Shown here in pieces: positions 35,340-44,443 of a DNA stretch of 64,000 nt. The first letter of the stretch is position 1. Each line of letters starts with the position of its first letter. The translations under genes were made by a program, and so were the position numbers. Under the pieces are notes generated by a model, which made no database searches, was not told where the DNA came from, and was given only the letters and a program-made list of their open reading frames with translations. This DNA comes from an uncultured Bacteroidota bacterium (GTDB lineage Bacteria; Bacteroidota; Bacteroidia; 2-12-FULL-35-15): assembly GCA_903847205.1 (NCBI GenBank), contig CAINDA010000072.1, positions 1 to 64,000 of the forward strand, read 5' to 3'.

Positions 35340-35864
35340 TTACTCCTGTTCTGCATTTTCAAATTTCACAATATCTGCTGCAAAATCCATGAAAAATTTG
35401 TGTGCCGATGTAAAAACAAAACGATTATCAGAAGTTTTTTCTATAATGTTTCTGCGGTTAAGCGTATTGATAAAGTTTTTCCGTGAGTCAGTATCCTTGA
35501 GCTGCTTGTTTGATAAAATCAAATCGATGTAAGAAGAGTTGGTGAAGTAATTTTCAATTTCTTCCATTTCAAATTCACTGAATTGGATTCTCTCCAAAAA
35601 GTTTTTGCCGTCGCGGTCGAGCTCATAGCTTAATAAGGCAATAAAAATACAAATGTCACGTGAAAGCATTTCATTTGATTCATCAGAAACCAGGTAAATG
35701 AAATCCTGAGTGATTTTTAAATCATAATTAAATGATGATTTAAAAAAATATGTATATGACTGCTCATTATCTTTTAAAACTGCAAAGGTGCGTTCAGTAG
35801 GCAGCACAAATTTACCGCTCATTAAATCTTCTACAATTTGGCGGTGGTGATTAGGAAATTCCAT
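35340..35864 (-). CDS. Condensin MksE/JetB-like KITE subunit
   Basis: The 174-residue protein is predicted to be a tandem winged-helix (KITE) subunit that binds the kleisin of an SMC complex. It begins HHRQIVEDLMSGKFVLPTERTFAVLKDNE, continues YTYFFKSSFNYDLKITQDFIYLV (beta-wing pattern), and has an RDICIFIALLSYELDRDGKNFL helix. This order fits MksE/JetB. It is the third gene of an operon and overlaps the upstream kleisin-like gene by 14 bp, which implies coupled translation. The assignment rests on size, pattern and operon context, since KITE proteins are poorly conserved. Confidence 0.65.
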   Translation of the reverse strand: MEFPNHHRQIVEDLMSGKFVLPTERTFAVLKDNEQSYTYFFKSSFNYDLKITQDFIYLVSDESNEMLSRDICIFIALLSYELDRDGKNFLERIQFSEFEMEEIENYFTNSSYIDLILSNKQLKDTDSRKNFINTLNRRNIIEKTSDNRFVFTSAHKFFMDFAADIVKFENAEQE

Positions 35865-37044
35865 GATTATTAATTGTTATTTTAGGAACTGTTATTGTTA
35901 AATCGTTAATTTTTATTTTGTCAAATTCAGGTTTTATGCCGAAGTCCCGCTCAATGTCCTCATCAAAGGCAAGTGTGGTAAGAGCAAAGAATTTTGAAAT
36001 CTCAACTTTTTTGTATTCTTCCTTTAAAGTTTTATTACACCATTTAAAGAAATTGTCAACAGGCAGATTTGATTTTAATTTCTGAGTAAAAAATTCTTTA
36101 TCAAAAATCCATTTCTCATCCGAATTTTCTTCATCCTCAAAATAAACATCCGCATCATTTTTAAACTGCTCAAAAATTTCGGCAGCATTAAAAAATGTGT
36201 TTTTAGAATAAATATTTGTTCTCTTTCCTTCAAATAATTCAGGAACTTTCTGTTTGTAAGGATTTTTTAAGAAAGTGATCCAGCCTGTTAAAATAATTGA
36301 TTCTGTTCTGATGCGTTCAATCAATGGCAACAGCTCATTGGTTAATATTTTCGACTGGCGCAGCAAATTATCATTCACCTGAATTAGTTGAAAATAGAGC
36401 TTTTCAAATATTACACGCGTTGTTTCATCATCAAATTTTAAGCGGTATTTGTTGGTGTATTCCGATATATCGTATAATTTATTTGCAATTGAAGATGCAT
36501 GATTGATATCCAGAATTTTATTCAAAGGAATGATGTATTCATCAATCCAGCGGGATGCCCGTACAATTTTTTCGCGGTAATCAATTTTTTTAACATTGGC
36601 TTTCAGTTCACGAGTTTCATTCAATAAACTGATGGTGTTTTTTTCTACCATCTCGTAGAATGCCCTTATTTCATTGGCTAATTCGGTTAAGCGCTGATTT
36701 AAAAGCACTTTATCGCCGTTAATGTTTTCTTTTATTTTTCTGAATAATTCGGCAATTGAAACGTGATATTTTTCAATTGTTTCGGGCAGCATTGGTTTAA
36801 ACTCGCTTAAAATAAACTCAATCAGGTTATAATAAACAGTTCGTATTTCGAAATTATCGTTAACCGGACTTAATATTTTATAGTCCAGCAGCTGCGATTT
36901 AATATTGCTGCTGTGTTTTGATGTAATCTGATTCAACGTTTCAAAAGTAATCACACCGCCTTTCGACTGTGTTTCGTACAGTTCATTGATGATATCAAAA
37001 TACTCCAGCAAAAAGCGCAGTATTGTTCTAGGTTCTGCTATCAT
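35851..37044 (-). CDS. Condensin MksF/JetA-like kleisin subunit
   Basis: The 397-residue protein is predicted to bridge the SMC heads. The N-terminal ~90 residues look like a winged helix (ILRFLLEYFDIINELYETQS; TFETLNQITSKHSSNIKSQL). A long helical middle follows (~95-275, coiled-coil-like), and the C-terminal region (~290-397) may be a second winged helix (FFTQKLKSNLPVDNFFKWC). This matches the architecture of MksF and JetA. The gene starts 4 bp after the SMC stop and overlaps the KITE gene. No nuclease motif is present. The kleisin role is inferred mainly from the operon. Confidence 0.6.
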   Translation of the reverse strand: MIAEPRTILRFLLEYFDIINELYETQSKGGVITFETLNQITSKHSSNIKSQLLDYKILSPVNDNFEIRTVYYNLIEFILSEFKPMLPETIEKYHVSIAELFRKIKENINGDKVLLNQRLTELANEIRAFYEMVEKNTISLLNETRELKANVKKIDYREKIVRASRWIDEYIIPLNKILDINHASSIANKLYDISEYTNKYRLKFDDETTRVIFEKLYFQLIQVNDNLLRQSKILTNELLPLIERIRTESIILTGWITFLKNPYKQKVPELFEGKRTNIYSKNTFFNAAEIFEQFKNDADVYFEDEENSDEKWIFDKEFFTQKLKSNLPVDNFFKWCNKTLKEEYKKVEISKFFALTTLAFDEDIERDFGIKPEFDKIKINDLTITVPKITINNHGIS

Positions 37045-37047
37045 CTC

Positions 37048-39735
37048 TTATTTTGTTTTTGCTGCTTTAGTAATGGGCTGCACTGTTCCGTTACGTTCAA
37101 CTATAACAGCATTTTGTTTTTCGTTGATATTTATTTTTCCTTTTGAAGGATAAATAAAATAATATTTATTGAATCCTTCAACCGCATCAGGTGCAGCAAA
37201 AATCGGCAGGAAATTATGATCCTTGCAGAATTTCACAATCTCCGGGCGGTTTTGTTTATCAATGGTTGCAACCTCATCAATAAATAAAGCAATTTTGTTC
37301 TGCTCATCGGTAACAGCAAGTCTGTTGATGATTGACATGATCATCACTAAACGTATCATTCTGTCGGTACCATCTGATTCTACCTGGTTTGCAAGATCCA
37401 CGCGTTTATCGGTTCCTTTGATATGAAGTAATAATTCGATATTAAATAATTCATCAAAACTTACTTTACGGCCGCTATCGAGATAAGTATTTAATACTTT
37501 TAAATTTTCACTTTGGTCAAATTCAAAACTCATCTGACCATTGAACTCCTGGATAGAAGCAATTTTTTTAAGCTCACCGATGATACGTTCGTTATCCAAT
37601 AAATCAATTTTCATTGATTCGATATTGGAGATACGTGTGGAGGAAAGTTTCTCGTTGAATTTTGTATAAACAAACTGTTTGAACTCTTCGTAACGCTTTA
37701 ACAGCGTGTATGCAGGATTTGCAAACTGTGTGGATATACTGGATAATAAACCGTCTATACTGCGTTCCTTATCAGCCAGACAGGCAATTTCATCTTCCAC
37801 AAAATTGATAAATTGTACAATGTCTGCACTGTTGTTGCGCAAGCGGTATTTTAGATTATCAAAAGTGGCATCCTTTTTCACTTTTAATTCTACCCTGTCT
37901 TTCTGATGGATTTGTATTTTAGAAAAAATATAATCCAGGTTGTCGTTGGTTTCGTATTCTGTAGGTTCCAGGTTAATGGACTCTACTTCAATTTTACGTT
38001 CCTTCAATTCCCTCACTCTAAGCTCCAATGCGCGTTTTTCTTCCTGCAGTTTATCAAACATAATCTGCTTCTGCGAAATTTCTTTTACCAATGAACTTAA
38101 AAATTCTTCAAGTTCTTTCTTTTCGTTTGTAAGACTTTTTACATCAGCAGTTATTGCCTTGATATGCTTTTCTAAGGCCGGTTTACTTTCAATGCGTCTT
38201 ACTTTTTCCTTAATTAATTCAATCTCGGTTAAAATTACTTTTAATTTCGAATCAATTTTTTCTTTGTCAACAACAGTTTTTAAAAGCTCTTCAGTCTGCT
38301 TTTTTTCTAACAGAAGCACTTTTAATTCATCTTTTAATTCTTTTACCGATTTAAATTCTTTTAGAGTGATGCCTTTTGTAATATCAATTTCGCCGTCAAA
38401 AATGGCAAGCAGTTTTGCGGATATTTTTTGAATAGGCTTTTTAATCTGTTTGCTTGGCAGGCTGGTAACCTGTTCTGACAAAACAGAATTTAAGAGCTGT
38501 TTCACTTCTTCGTTATCCGAAATTTTATGAATCAGTAAATTATTATAATTTTCAACTTGATTTTCGAGAGAGGCAATCTGGTAATTTAACTTATCAATAC
38601 GAAGTTCCAGCTGTTTACTGGAAAGCTTTTGAATTTCAATAGTAGTGAAGCGCGTTTCAATTTCCTTGCGGTCTTTATCCAGATTACGAAGCGATTCTTT
38701 TAAAAAATCAACTGATTCATATTTGTGGATTTCGTCCAATTCGTTTTGCTTTTCAGAAAGCAGATTGGTTTTATTTTTAATATCGGCATTTTTTTCACCG
38801 ATGTAGGATGCATAATTTAATTCTTTGGGTTTTAAAATTTCATTGATTTCATTATGCACTGCTGCAATATGCCTTCCTCTTTCGATGGATGAGATTTCTA
38901 ATTCAGGGATAGCAGCTGTGTATGAGCTGTTGAAAGCAGAAATCAACTCGCTTACTATTTTTGTTTTTGAATTGTATAACTTCACTAACTCGCGAAACTC
39001 CAGAAAATCAGTACGTACAGACTTGATGCTTTTAATTTCTTCGTTAATGCGCAATAAATCGGTTATGTCTTTTTTGTTTTTCTGAGAGAAGTTTAAACTT
39101 TCATTTTCGCGGTTATCGGCAATAATCAAGGACTCCTTAAGAGTTTTGTTGGTAATCAGTTTTGAGTTGATCAGGTAACGGTATACTTTAGAAAAGTTGT
39201 TGCTCAAACCATCTGCTTTTACTGTGTCTTCAAGCCATACAACAGCATTGTTTTTTGTTCCGCGGTGATATACCAGATTAAATACATCTGACTTAGTAGC
39301 AAATTTGCTGTGAATAATTCCTTTTGCATCAAGCTTTGCAAGCGCTTCATCAAAATTAAGGAGACGCTGATGCGCACCTTCGTTTTCGAAAAAATACTCT
39401 TCGTTATACTCGCTGTCTATTTTATAATATTCCAACTCCCCGTCCGTATTGCGTTTCACAAGGATGCAGTAGTAACCTAATTTATTTATCTCAAACACTA
39501 AAAAACTTTTGTTATGAGTAGGGAAGTAGTGGTGGATAGTTTCTTTATCGCCTTTACGCTGACCGCTGAATGACATTTTTTGTCCGTCAACAACAAACAA
39601 AAAGTTTAAGGCGTAAATCAGCGTGCTTTTGCCGATGTTATTCGGCCCTACTAACTGCATTGAATCGCAGTTGTCCAGCTTCATTTCGGCTTTACCGTAG
39701 CCTTTTGAGTTAATAAGAGAAATTCTTGTAAGCAT
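37048..39735 (-). CDS. MksB/JetC-like SMC ATPase
   Basis: The 895-residue SMC-type ATPase would drive DNA loop extrusion or condensation. Walker A is GPNNIGKST (residues 30-38). Two long coiled-coil arms (~200-400 and ~450-770) surround a short hinge-like region. The C-terminal head has an ESDGTDRMIRLVMIMSI signature-like helix (from residue 786) and Walker B IALFIDE (815-821) with the catalytic Glu821. A FLPIFAAPDA strand, equivalent to the H/D-loop region, follows. The arms are much shorter than in canonical SMC (~1150-1200 residues), as in MksB. It is the first gene of the operon, with a TATATTTG element 30 bases upstream. RecN/SbcC-like identity is less likely because of the two partner genes. 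Confidence 0.75.
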   Translation of the reverse strand: MLTRISLINSKGYGKAEMKLDNCDSMQLVGPNNIGKSTLIYALNFLFVVDGQKMSFSGQRKGDKETIHHYFPTHNKSFLVFEINKLGYYCILVKRNTDGELEYYKIDSEYNEEYFFENEGAHQRLLNFDEALAKLDAKGIIHSKFATKSDVFNLVYHRGTKNNAVVWLEDTVKADGLSNNFSKVYRYLINSKLITNKTLKESLIIADNRENESLNFSQKNKKDITDLLRINEEIKSIKSVRTDFLEFRELVKLYNSKTKIVSELISAFNSSYTAAIPELEISSIERGRHIAAVHNEINEILKPKELNYASYIGEKNADIKNKTNLLSEKQNELDEIHKYESVDFLKESLRNLDKDRKEIETRFTTIEIQKLSSKQLELRIDKLNYQIASLENQVENYNNLLIHKISDNEEVKQLLNSVLSEQVTSLPSKQIKKPIQKISAKLLAIFDGEIDITKGITLKEFKSVKELKDELKVLLLEKKQTEELLKTVVDKEKIDSKLKVILTEIELIKEKVRRIESKPALEKHIKAITADVKSLTNEKKELEEFLSSLVKEISQKQIMFDKLQEEKRALELRVRELKERKIEVESINLEPTEYETNDNLDYIFSKIQIHQKDRVELKVKKDATFDNLKYRLRNNSADIVQFINFVEDEIACLADKERSIDGLLSSISTQFANPAYTLLKRYEEFKQFVYTKFNEKLSSTRISNIESMKIDLLDNERIIGELKKIASIQEFNGQMSFEFDQSENLKVLNTYLDSGRKVSFDELFNIELLLHIKGTDKRVDLANQVESDGTDRMIRLVMIMSIINRLAVTDEQNKIALFIDEVATIDKQNRPEIVKFCKDHNFLPIFAAPDAVEGFNKYYFIYPSKGKININEKQNAVIVERNGTVQPITKAAKTK

Positions 39736-39765
39736 TTTTTCTGAGTTTCAAAATTATTTGGGAAT

Positions 39766-39773
39766 CAAATATA
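39766..39773 (-). promoter_or_regulatory. -7 promoter element TATATTTG for the condensin operon
   Basis: Exact TAnnTTTG match on the - strand, 30 bases before the SMC ATG. It suggests the three genes are transcribed as an independent unit. Confidence 0.5.
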
Positions 39774-39954
39774 CTCAGATGCCTGTCAGGATTTAGGAGG
39801 TGTTTAAGGTGTTAATAACAAATCGTTGAAATTGAAATGATTACAATAATTTTTGTTGAAAAATTAAAATTATTGGTTTGTGAAAAACCGTATTATTAAA
39901 GGTTTTAAGAATATACCTTTGAATTGTTTTGCTTATCGAGCATCAGCGCGTGTG

Positions 39955-42192
39955 CTATACCCTTATGCCGATTACTAAAATATCATCCACCTGCTCTAAG
40001 CTCCCTTTCCAATTTGTTATTGTTTTTGTCAGAATTATTTTTTGTTCTGCCATTGATTTGTCCTGCATTGAAAGCAAAAGATTTTCTATCTGTTTATATT
40101 TAAATTTTTTTCCGTTTTCGCCGCCGAACTGGTCAGCATAACCATCCGTAAAGGTATAAATTGTATCGCCTTTTTTCAGCGGTATTGCCTGCTGTATAAA
40201 TGCTTTGTCAGTTTCATTATATTTACCTACGGGCATTTTGTCGGCTTTGTATTCTATTAGTTGCTTATCTCTTACAATCCACAAAGGATTGTTGGCGGCA
40301 GCATAAGTTAATGTTAACGAATCAAAATCAAATTTACAAAGCACGCAGTCCATGCCGTCTTTAGAGTTTTCGGTTCCTTTGGGATTGAGTGCTTTTATTA
40401 TGTTTTTCCGCTGTTCATTTATTATGTCGCTTGGCTCTGTGAGATTACGTTCAATTAAATTTTCATTTAAAAAGCTGATGTTTAATAAACTCATAAATGC
40501 CCCGGGAACCCCATGCCCTGTGCAATCGCATGTAGCAATGTAAAAAGCATTGTTATGTTTAACAGCCCAGTAGAAATCACCGCTTACAATATCTTTCGGC
40601 TGATAAAGAATGAAGAAATCAGCAGGGAGGTTCTTGCTTATATATTCCTCATTGGTAAGCATTACCTGCTGTATTCGTAATGCGTAGTTGATGCTGTCGG
40701 TTATTTTTTTATTCTTTTCTTCAATCAGCAAATATGCGGCATCAACTAATTCCTTTTGATCTTCAATTATATGTTTCTGTCTCTGGGTAACACGCCAGCG
40801 ATTGTACATAAAACCAGAAAATATTAAAACAAACAATAAACTGAAACCAACAAAAAACAATATAAATTTCTGTTTTTGTTTTTCTTTTTGTGCAATGGCA
40901 TCTTTTTTTCCCTGCTCTGCTTTCAGTGTGTTTTCTTTAATATCAAACTGATACTGCATCTGCCATTTTACAATTTTTTTTGTGTTCTCATCATTTTTTA
41001 AACTATCTCTATAGTTGAAATATTTTTTATAATTGTCATACGCACTCTGCCATTTTCCATTAGCGCTGTCCAATAAAGACAGATTGCAGTAACTTTCCGT
41101 AATTAACTTTTTGCTATTTATTTTCAGTGCAAACAAAAGCGCATTATCCAGAGCTTTTTTTGCGTCAGCAAGTTTTTTTAATTTAATATTCAGCATGCCA
41201 ATATCAACATAAGATTCGGCCATACCGTATTTATTTCCTATTTCTTCTTCAATTTTTAAAGAGGACTGATAATTCTTCATAGCCTCCGGATAATTTCCCT
41301 GATTTTTATAAATTAATCCAATGTTGCTGTACGATGCAGCGATTCCCTGCTTATCCCTGATTTCTTTTCTTATTTCCAGTGAAGCAGAATAATTTTTTAA
41401 GGCTTCTGAATAATTTGCCTGATCGTAATAAATTAAACCAATGTTATTGTAGGAATCTGCAATTCCGTTTTTATCGCCGATCTCTTCCCTTATTTTTAGC
41501 GAAGCAAGGCAGTTAACTAATGCCTCGGTATAATTATTCTGCCCGTAGTAAATAAGTCCGATATTATTATAATCTGCGGCGCATCCGCTTTTATCTCCTA
41601 TTTCTTTTTTTATTTCGAGAGAAGCCAGATAATTTTTCAATGCTTCGGGATAATTTCCATGGAATTTATAAATGCTTCCGATGTTGCCGTATGAAGTAGC
41701 TATCCCTTTTTTATCGCCGATTTCTTCTTTTATTTTAAGGGAAATAGCGTAATTTTCCATTGCTTCTGTGTATTTGCCCTGCTCCATATAAATAATGCCG
41801 ATATTATTGTATGAAGATGCAATTCCGATTTTATCTCCTATTTCTTTTCTGATTTTAATAGCGGTGAAATAATTTTTCAAAGCCTCGGCATAGCGGCCCT
41901 GGTACCAGCAGCTGATGCCGATATTATTATATGCTTTTGCTATTCCTTTTTTAAAACCCAGCTTTTCAGCGGACAGCATGGCCAGATGTGCAAATGAATC
42001 GGCCTTGGAATAATCTGCTGTTTTTAAGAGTTCAAAGCTCAGGAGGTTGTAAGTAATTACGCGGTTTGTATCTTCTTTAACAATTTTAAGATTGTTTTGA
42101 AGTGAATCAATTGCAGCATTTTGGGCAAAGGAATATCTTGCAATAAAGGTGGTAACAAAAAATAATAGAAAGCAGCATGTAAACTTTTTCAT
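39955..42192 (-). CDS. TPR-containing membrane SpoIIE/PP2C-type phosphatase
   Basis: The 745-residue protein has a signal peptide (MKKFTCCFLLFFVTTFIARYSFAQ). About eight 40-residue TPR units follow (~30-370; repeated NNIGLIYYDQANYSEALKNY). A transmembrane helix lies at ~425-450 (FILFFVGFSLLFVLIFSGF), then a linker coiled coil. The C-terminal domain (~510-745) is a SpoIIE/RsbU Ser/Thr phosphatase. Metal-binding motifs are visible: SGDFYW, DCTGHGVPGAFMS, DGMDCVL, FTDGYADQ and VDDILVIG. The periplasmic TPR domain probably senses a ligand or protein and controls the cytoplasmic phosphatase. An in-frame ATG six codons upstream (42210) is an alternative start. No anti-sigma or anti-anti-sigma partner is nearby. 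Confidence 0.92.
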   Translation of the reverse strand: MKKFTCCFLLFFVTTFIARYSFAQNAAIDSLQNNLKIVKEDTNRVITYNLLSFELLKTADYSKADSFAHLAMLSAEKLGFKKGIAKAYNNIGISCWYQGRYAEALKNYFTAIKIRKEIGDKIGIASSYNNIGIIYMEQGKYTEAMENYAISLKIKEEIGDKKGIATSYGNIGSIYKFHGNYPEALKNYLASLEIKKEIGDKSGCAADYNNIGLIYYGQNNYTEALVNCLASLKIREEIGDKNGIADSYNNIGLIYYDQANYSEALKNYSASLEIRKEIRDKQGIAASYSNIGLIYKNQGNYPEAMKNYQSSLKIEEEIGNKYGMAESYVDIGMLNIKLKKLADAKKALDNALLFALKINSKKLITESYCNLSLLDSANGKWQSAYDNYKKYFNYRDSLKNDENTKKIVKWQMQYQFDIKENTLKAEQGKKDAIAQKEKQKQKFILFFVGFSLLFVLIFSGFMYNRWRVTQRQKHIIEDQKELVDAAYLLIEEKNKKITDSINYALRIQQVMLTNEEYISKNLPADFFILYQPKDIVSGDFYWAVKHNNAFYIATCDCTGHGVPGAFMSLLNISFLNENLIERNLTEPSDIINEQRKNIIKALNPKGTENSKDGMDCVLCKFDFDSLTLTYAAANNPLWIVRDKQLIEYKADKMPVGKYNETDKAFIQQAIPLKKGDTIYTFTDGYADQFGGENGKKFKYKQIENLLLSMQDKSMAEQKIILTKTITNWKGSLEQVDDILVIGIRV

Positions 42193-42243
42193 CTTGTTTT
42201 TGTTTGACATTTATTTTCCGAAAAAAAATAAATGCCTTTGAAA

Positions 42244-43578
42244 TTATGTCAAAAAAGAAATCTCTTCCGAATAATTATTGATTAACATAGAGCCGTCGGC
42301 ATCCAGCTCTTTAAGAGTTACCATCCTCAATTGGTTCATTAAATCTGCATTATAAGGCACTTTAACTTTTATATAATTATCGGTAAAGCCATGCATCACC
42401 CCGTCTTTATGATCCCTCTCAAATAATACTAATCGTGTTTCACCTAAATGCTGTTCATAGAAATGACGCAGTTTTTTTGCAGAAAGTATGCGCAGCATTT
42501 TATTGCGTTTTTTACGGATGTTTTGTGGAACGGCATTGTCCAGCCCTATTGCATCCGTATTATCCCGTTCGGAATAAGTAAATACATGCAGATAGGATAT
42601 ATTTAATTCATTCAGGAAATTATAAGTCTCTAAAAAATCTTCATCTGTTTCGCCCGGAAACCCGGTAATAACATCTACTCCAATGCAGCAGTGAGGCATA
42701 AGAGTTTTTATTTTCAGTACCCGTTCCGAGTATAATTCACGCAGATAGCGGCGGCGCATGGCTTTTAATATTTTGTTGCTGCCCGACTGCAGCGGGATAT
42801 GAAAATGAGGTACAAATTTTTTCGACTTTGCAACATATTCAATAATTTCATCTTTAAGCAGATTGGGCTCAATGGATGAGATACGGAAGCGCTCAATGCC
42901 TTCAACAGTATCTAACTTTTTTACTAAATCAAAAAAAGTTTCTTCTTTACGATTACTGATTTTTGATTGATTGTTTCCGAAATCACCAAGATTAACTCCT
43001 GTAAGCACAATCTCTTTTACATCCAGCTTAGCAATGTCAGATGCATTTTTAAAAGCATTTTCAATAGTATCGCTTCTGCTGATGCCGCGCGCTAATGGGA
43101 TGGTGCAGAATGAGCAGTTATAATCGCAGCCGTCCTGCACTTTTAAAAACACGCGCGTACGGCCTCCGAACGAATAGGCATCCACAAAAAAGTCGGCTTC
43201 TTCAATTTCGCAGCTGTAAATTTCAGCTTTTGTTTTTTTAGTTAAATCATTCAGGTAATTCAGCAGTTTAAATTTTTCAGAAGCCCCCAGCACTAAATCA
43301 ACACCATCGATTGATGCAATTTCTTCCGGCTTTAATTGCGCATAACAGCCTACTACAACAATGTAGGCATCAGGCGAAATAGTTAATGCTGCTTTTACTA
43401 TCTGCTTGCATTCCTTGTCGGCATTGGCAGTAACCGAACAGGTATTAATAACATACACATCCGAAGGCTGATCAAAGCCTACTTTTTGATAGCCCTGCTC
43501 TTCAAACAAACGGGCAATAGCCGAAGTTTCAGAGAAATTAAGTTTACAGCCGAGTGTATGGAATGCCGCTTTTTTCAT
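42244..43578 (-). CDS. mtaB: tRNA t6A37 methylthiotransferase
   Basis: The 444-residue radical SAM enzyme adds a methylthio group to t6A37, making ms2t6A. The N-terminal MTTase domain holds three cluster Cys, in TLGCKLN, NTCSVT and VVGCYAQL. The radical SAM CxxxCxxC is in DGCDYNCSFCTIPLARG. VITGFPGETDEDF and SYLHVFTYSERDNTDA follow, and a TRAM-like C-terminus ends the protein. The sequence is closer to MtaB than to MiaB (C-terminal length and the SxRDNT motif). A -7-like TACCTTCG is at 43588-43595. The window's tsaD makes its substrate. Confidence 0.92.
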   Translation of the reverse strand: MKKAAFHTLGCKLNFSETSAIARLFEEQGYQKVGFDQPSDVYVINTCSVTANADKECKQIVKAALTISPDAYIVVVGCYAQLKPEEIASIDGVDLVLGASEKFKLLNYLNDLTKKTKAEIYSCEIEEADFFVDAYSFGGRTRVFLKVQDGCDYNCSFCTIPLARGISRSDTIENAFKNASDIAKLDVKEIVLTGVNLGDFGNNQSKISNRKEETFFDLVKKLDTVEGIERFRISSIEPNLLKDEIIEYVAKSKKFVPHFHIPLQSGSNKILKAMRRRYLRELYSERVLKIKTLMPHCCIGVDVITGFPGETDEDFLETYNFLNELNISYLHVFTYSERDNTDAIGLDNAVPQNIRKKRNKMLRILSAKKLRHFYEQHLGETRLVLFERDHKDGVMHGFTDNYIKVKVPYNADLMNQLRMVTLKELDADGSMLINNYSEEISFLT

Positions 43579-43795
43579 TAGGTGCGAAGGTAATAAATTC
43601 CAGTGGAATAAAACCTAATTTCTGAGGGGACTGCAAATCATAAAGATCCTCTATATGGGCCGGCATAATTTCAAAATGGCGCTTATTGATCGAGGGATAT
43701 TGCTAATTTAATTGAACCCAAATGTGATTGAGTAAAATATTTAATCTTGTAAAAGATTCACGGATAAAAGTCAACCCCAATAATAAAAGGATAAT

Positions 43796-44377
43796 TTAAA
43801 ATTTCAATAATTCCTCATACAATTCCCTTACAGGCAGGCCCATCACATTAAAATATGAGCCTTCAATTTTCTCAACTGCAATATAACCTATCCAGTCCTG
43901 CGCACCGTAGGCTCCAGCTTTATCATAAGGATTAAAATTATGGATATAATATTCTATTTCTTCCTGCGAAAGTGATTTGAAATAAACATCAGTTACAGCA
44001 TAAAATGTTTTTGTTCCGCTGCTTGATTTTAAACATACTCCTGTAAATACTTTATGCATTTTACCGGATAATAGTTTGAGCATGCGCACAGCATCTTCAA
44101 AATTTTCAGGTTTATTGAGTACCTGATTTTCTACCCATACAATAGTGTCGGCAGTAATTACTATGGTATTGTCGGTTAACTCCGCAGTAAAAGCGTCTGC
44201 TTTTTTCCGGCATAAATAAAGAGGGATTTCTTCGGCTTTTAAATTTTCAGGGAAACTTTCGTCCACATCTTTTGTGTGCACTTCAAAATCCAATCCTAAT
44301 TCTTTCAGCAGATATTGGCGTCGCGGAGATTTTGAAGCCAGTATTAATTTGTTTTTTTTTAATTCTTTAAACAGCAT
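43796..44377 (-). CDS. maf: Maf-family nucleoside triphosphate pyrophosphatase
   Basis: The 193-residue enzyme hydrolyses non-canonical or excess (d)NTPs, such as dTTP and UTP. Family motifs are present: ILASKSPRRQYLLKELGLDF at the N-terminus, VDESFP, VITADTIVWV with the catalytic Asp, LNKPENFEDAVRMLKLLSGKMHKVFTGV, and YDKAGAYGAQDWIG at the end. The ATG at 44377 is chosen over an upstream TTG at 44392. It lies downstream of the C10 protease but is separated from it by a terminator, so it is probably transcribed separately. Confidence 0.93.
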   Translation of the reverse strand: MLFKELKKNKLILASKSPRRQYLLKELGLDFEVHTKDVDESFPENLKAEEIPLYLCRKKADAFTAELTDNTIVITADTIVWVENQVLNKPENFEDAVRMLKLLSGKMHKVFTGVCLKSSSGTKTFYAVTDVYFKSLSQEEIEYYIHNFNPYDKAGAYGAQDWIGYIAVEKIEGSYFNVMGLPVRELYEELLKF

Positions 44378-44400
44378 AAGGATGAATTTCAATATTAAAA

Positions 44401-44427
44401 AAAAAGCCCTGTTTGAGCAGGGCTTTT
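44401..44427 (-). terminator. Terminator of the C10 protease gene
   Basis: The AAAAGCCCTG/CAGGGCTTTT stem has a 6-base loop. On the - strand a long T run follows (the A run at 44397-44405). It is 17 bases beyond the protease stop codon. Confidence 0.88.
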
Positions 44428-44443
44428 CATAAGATATTATTTT

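Noticed and set aside
35340-39773. A complete Wadjet defence system
   Set aside because: JetD, the Toprim-type nuclease, is absent on both sides: a glycosyltransferase and a TPR-phosphatase flank the operon.
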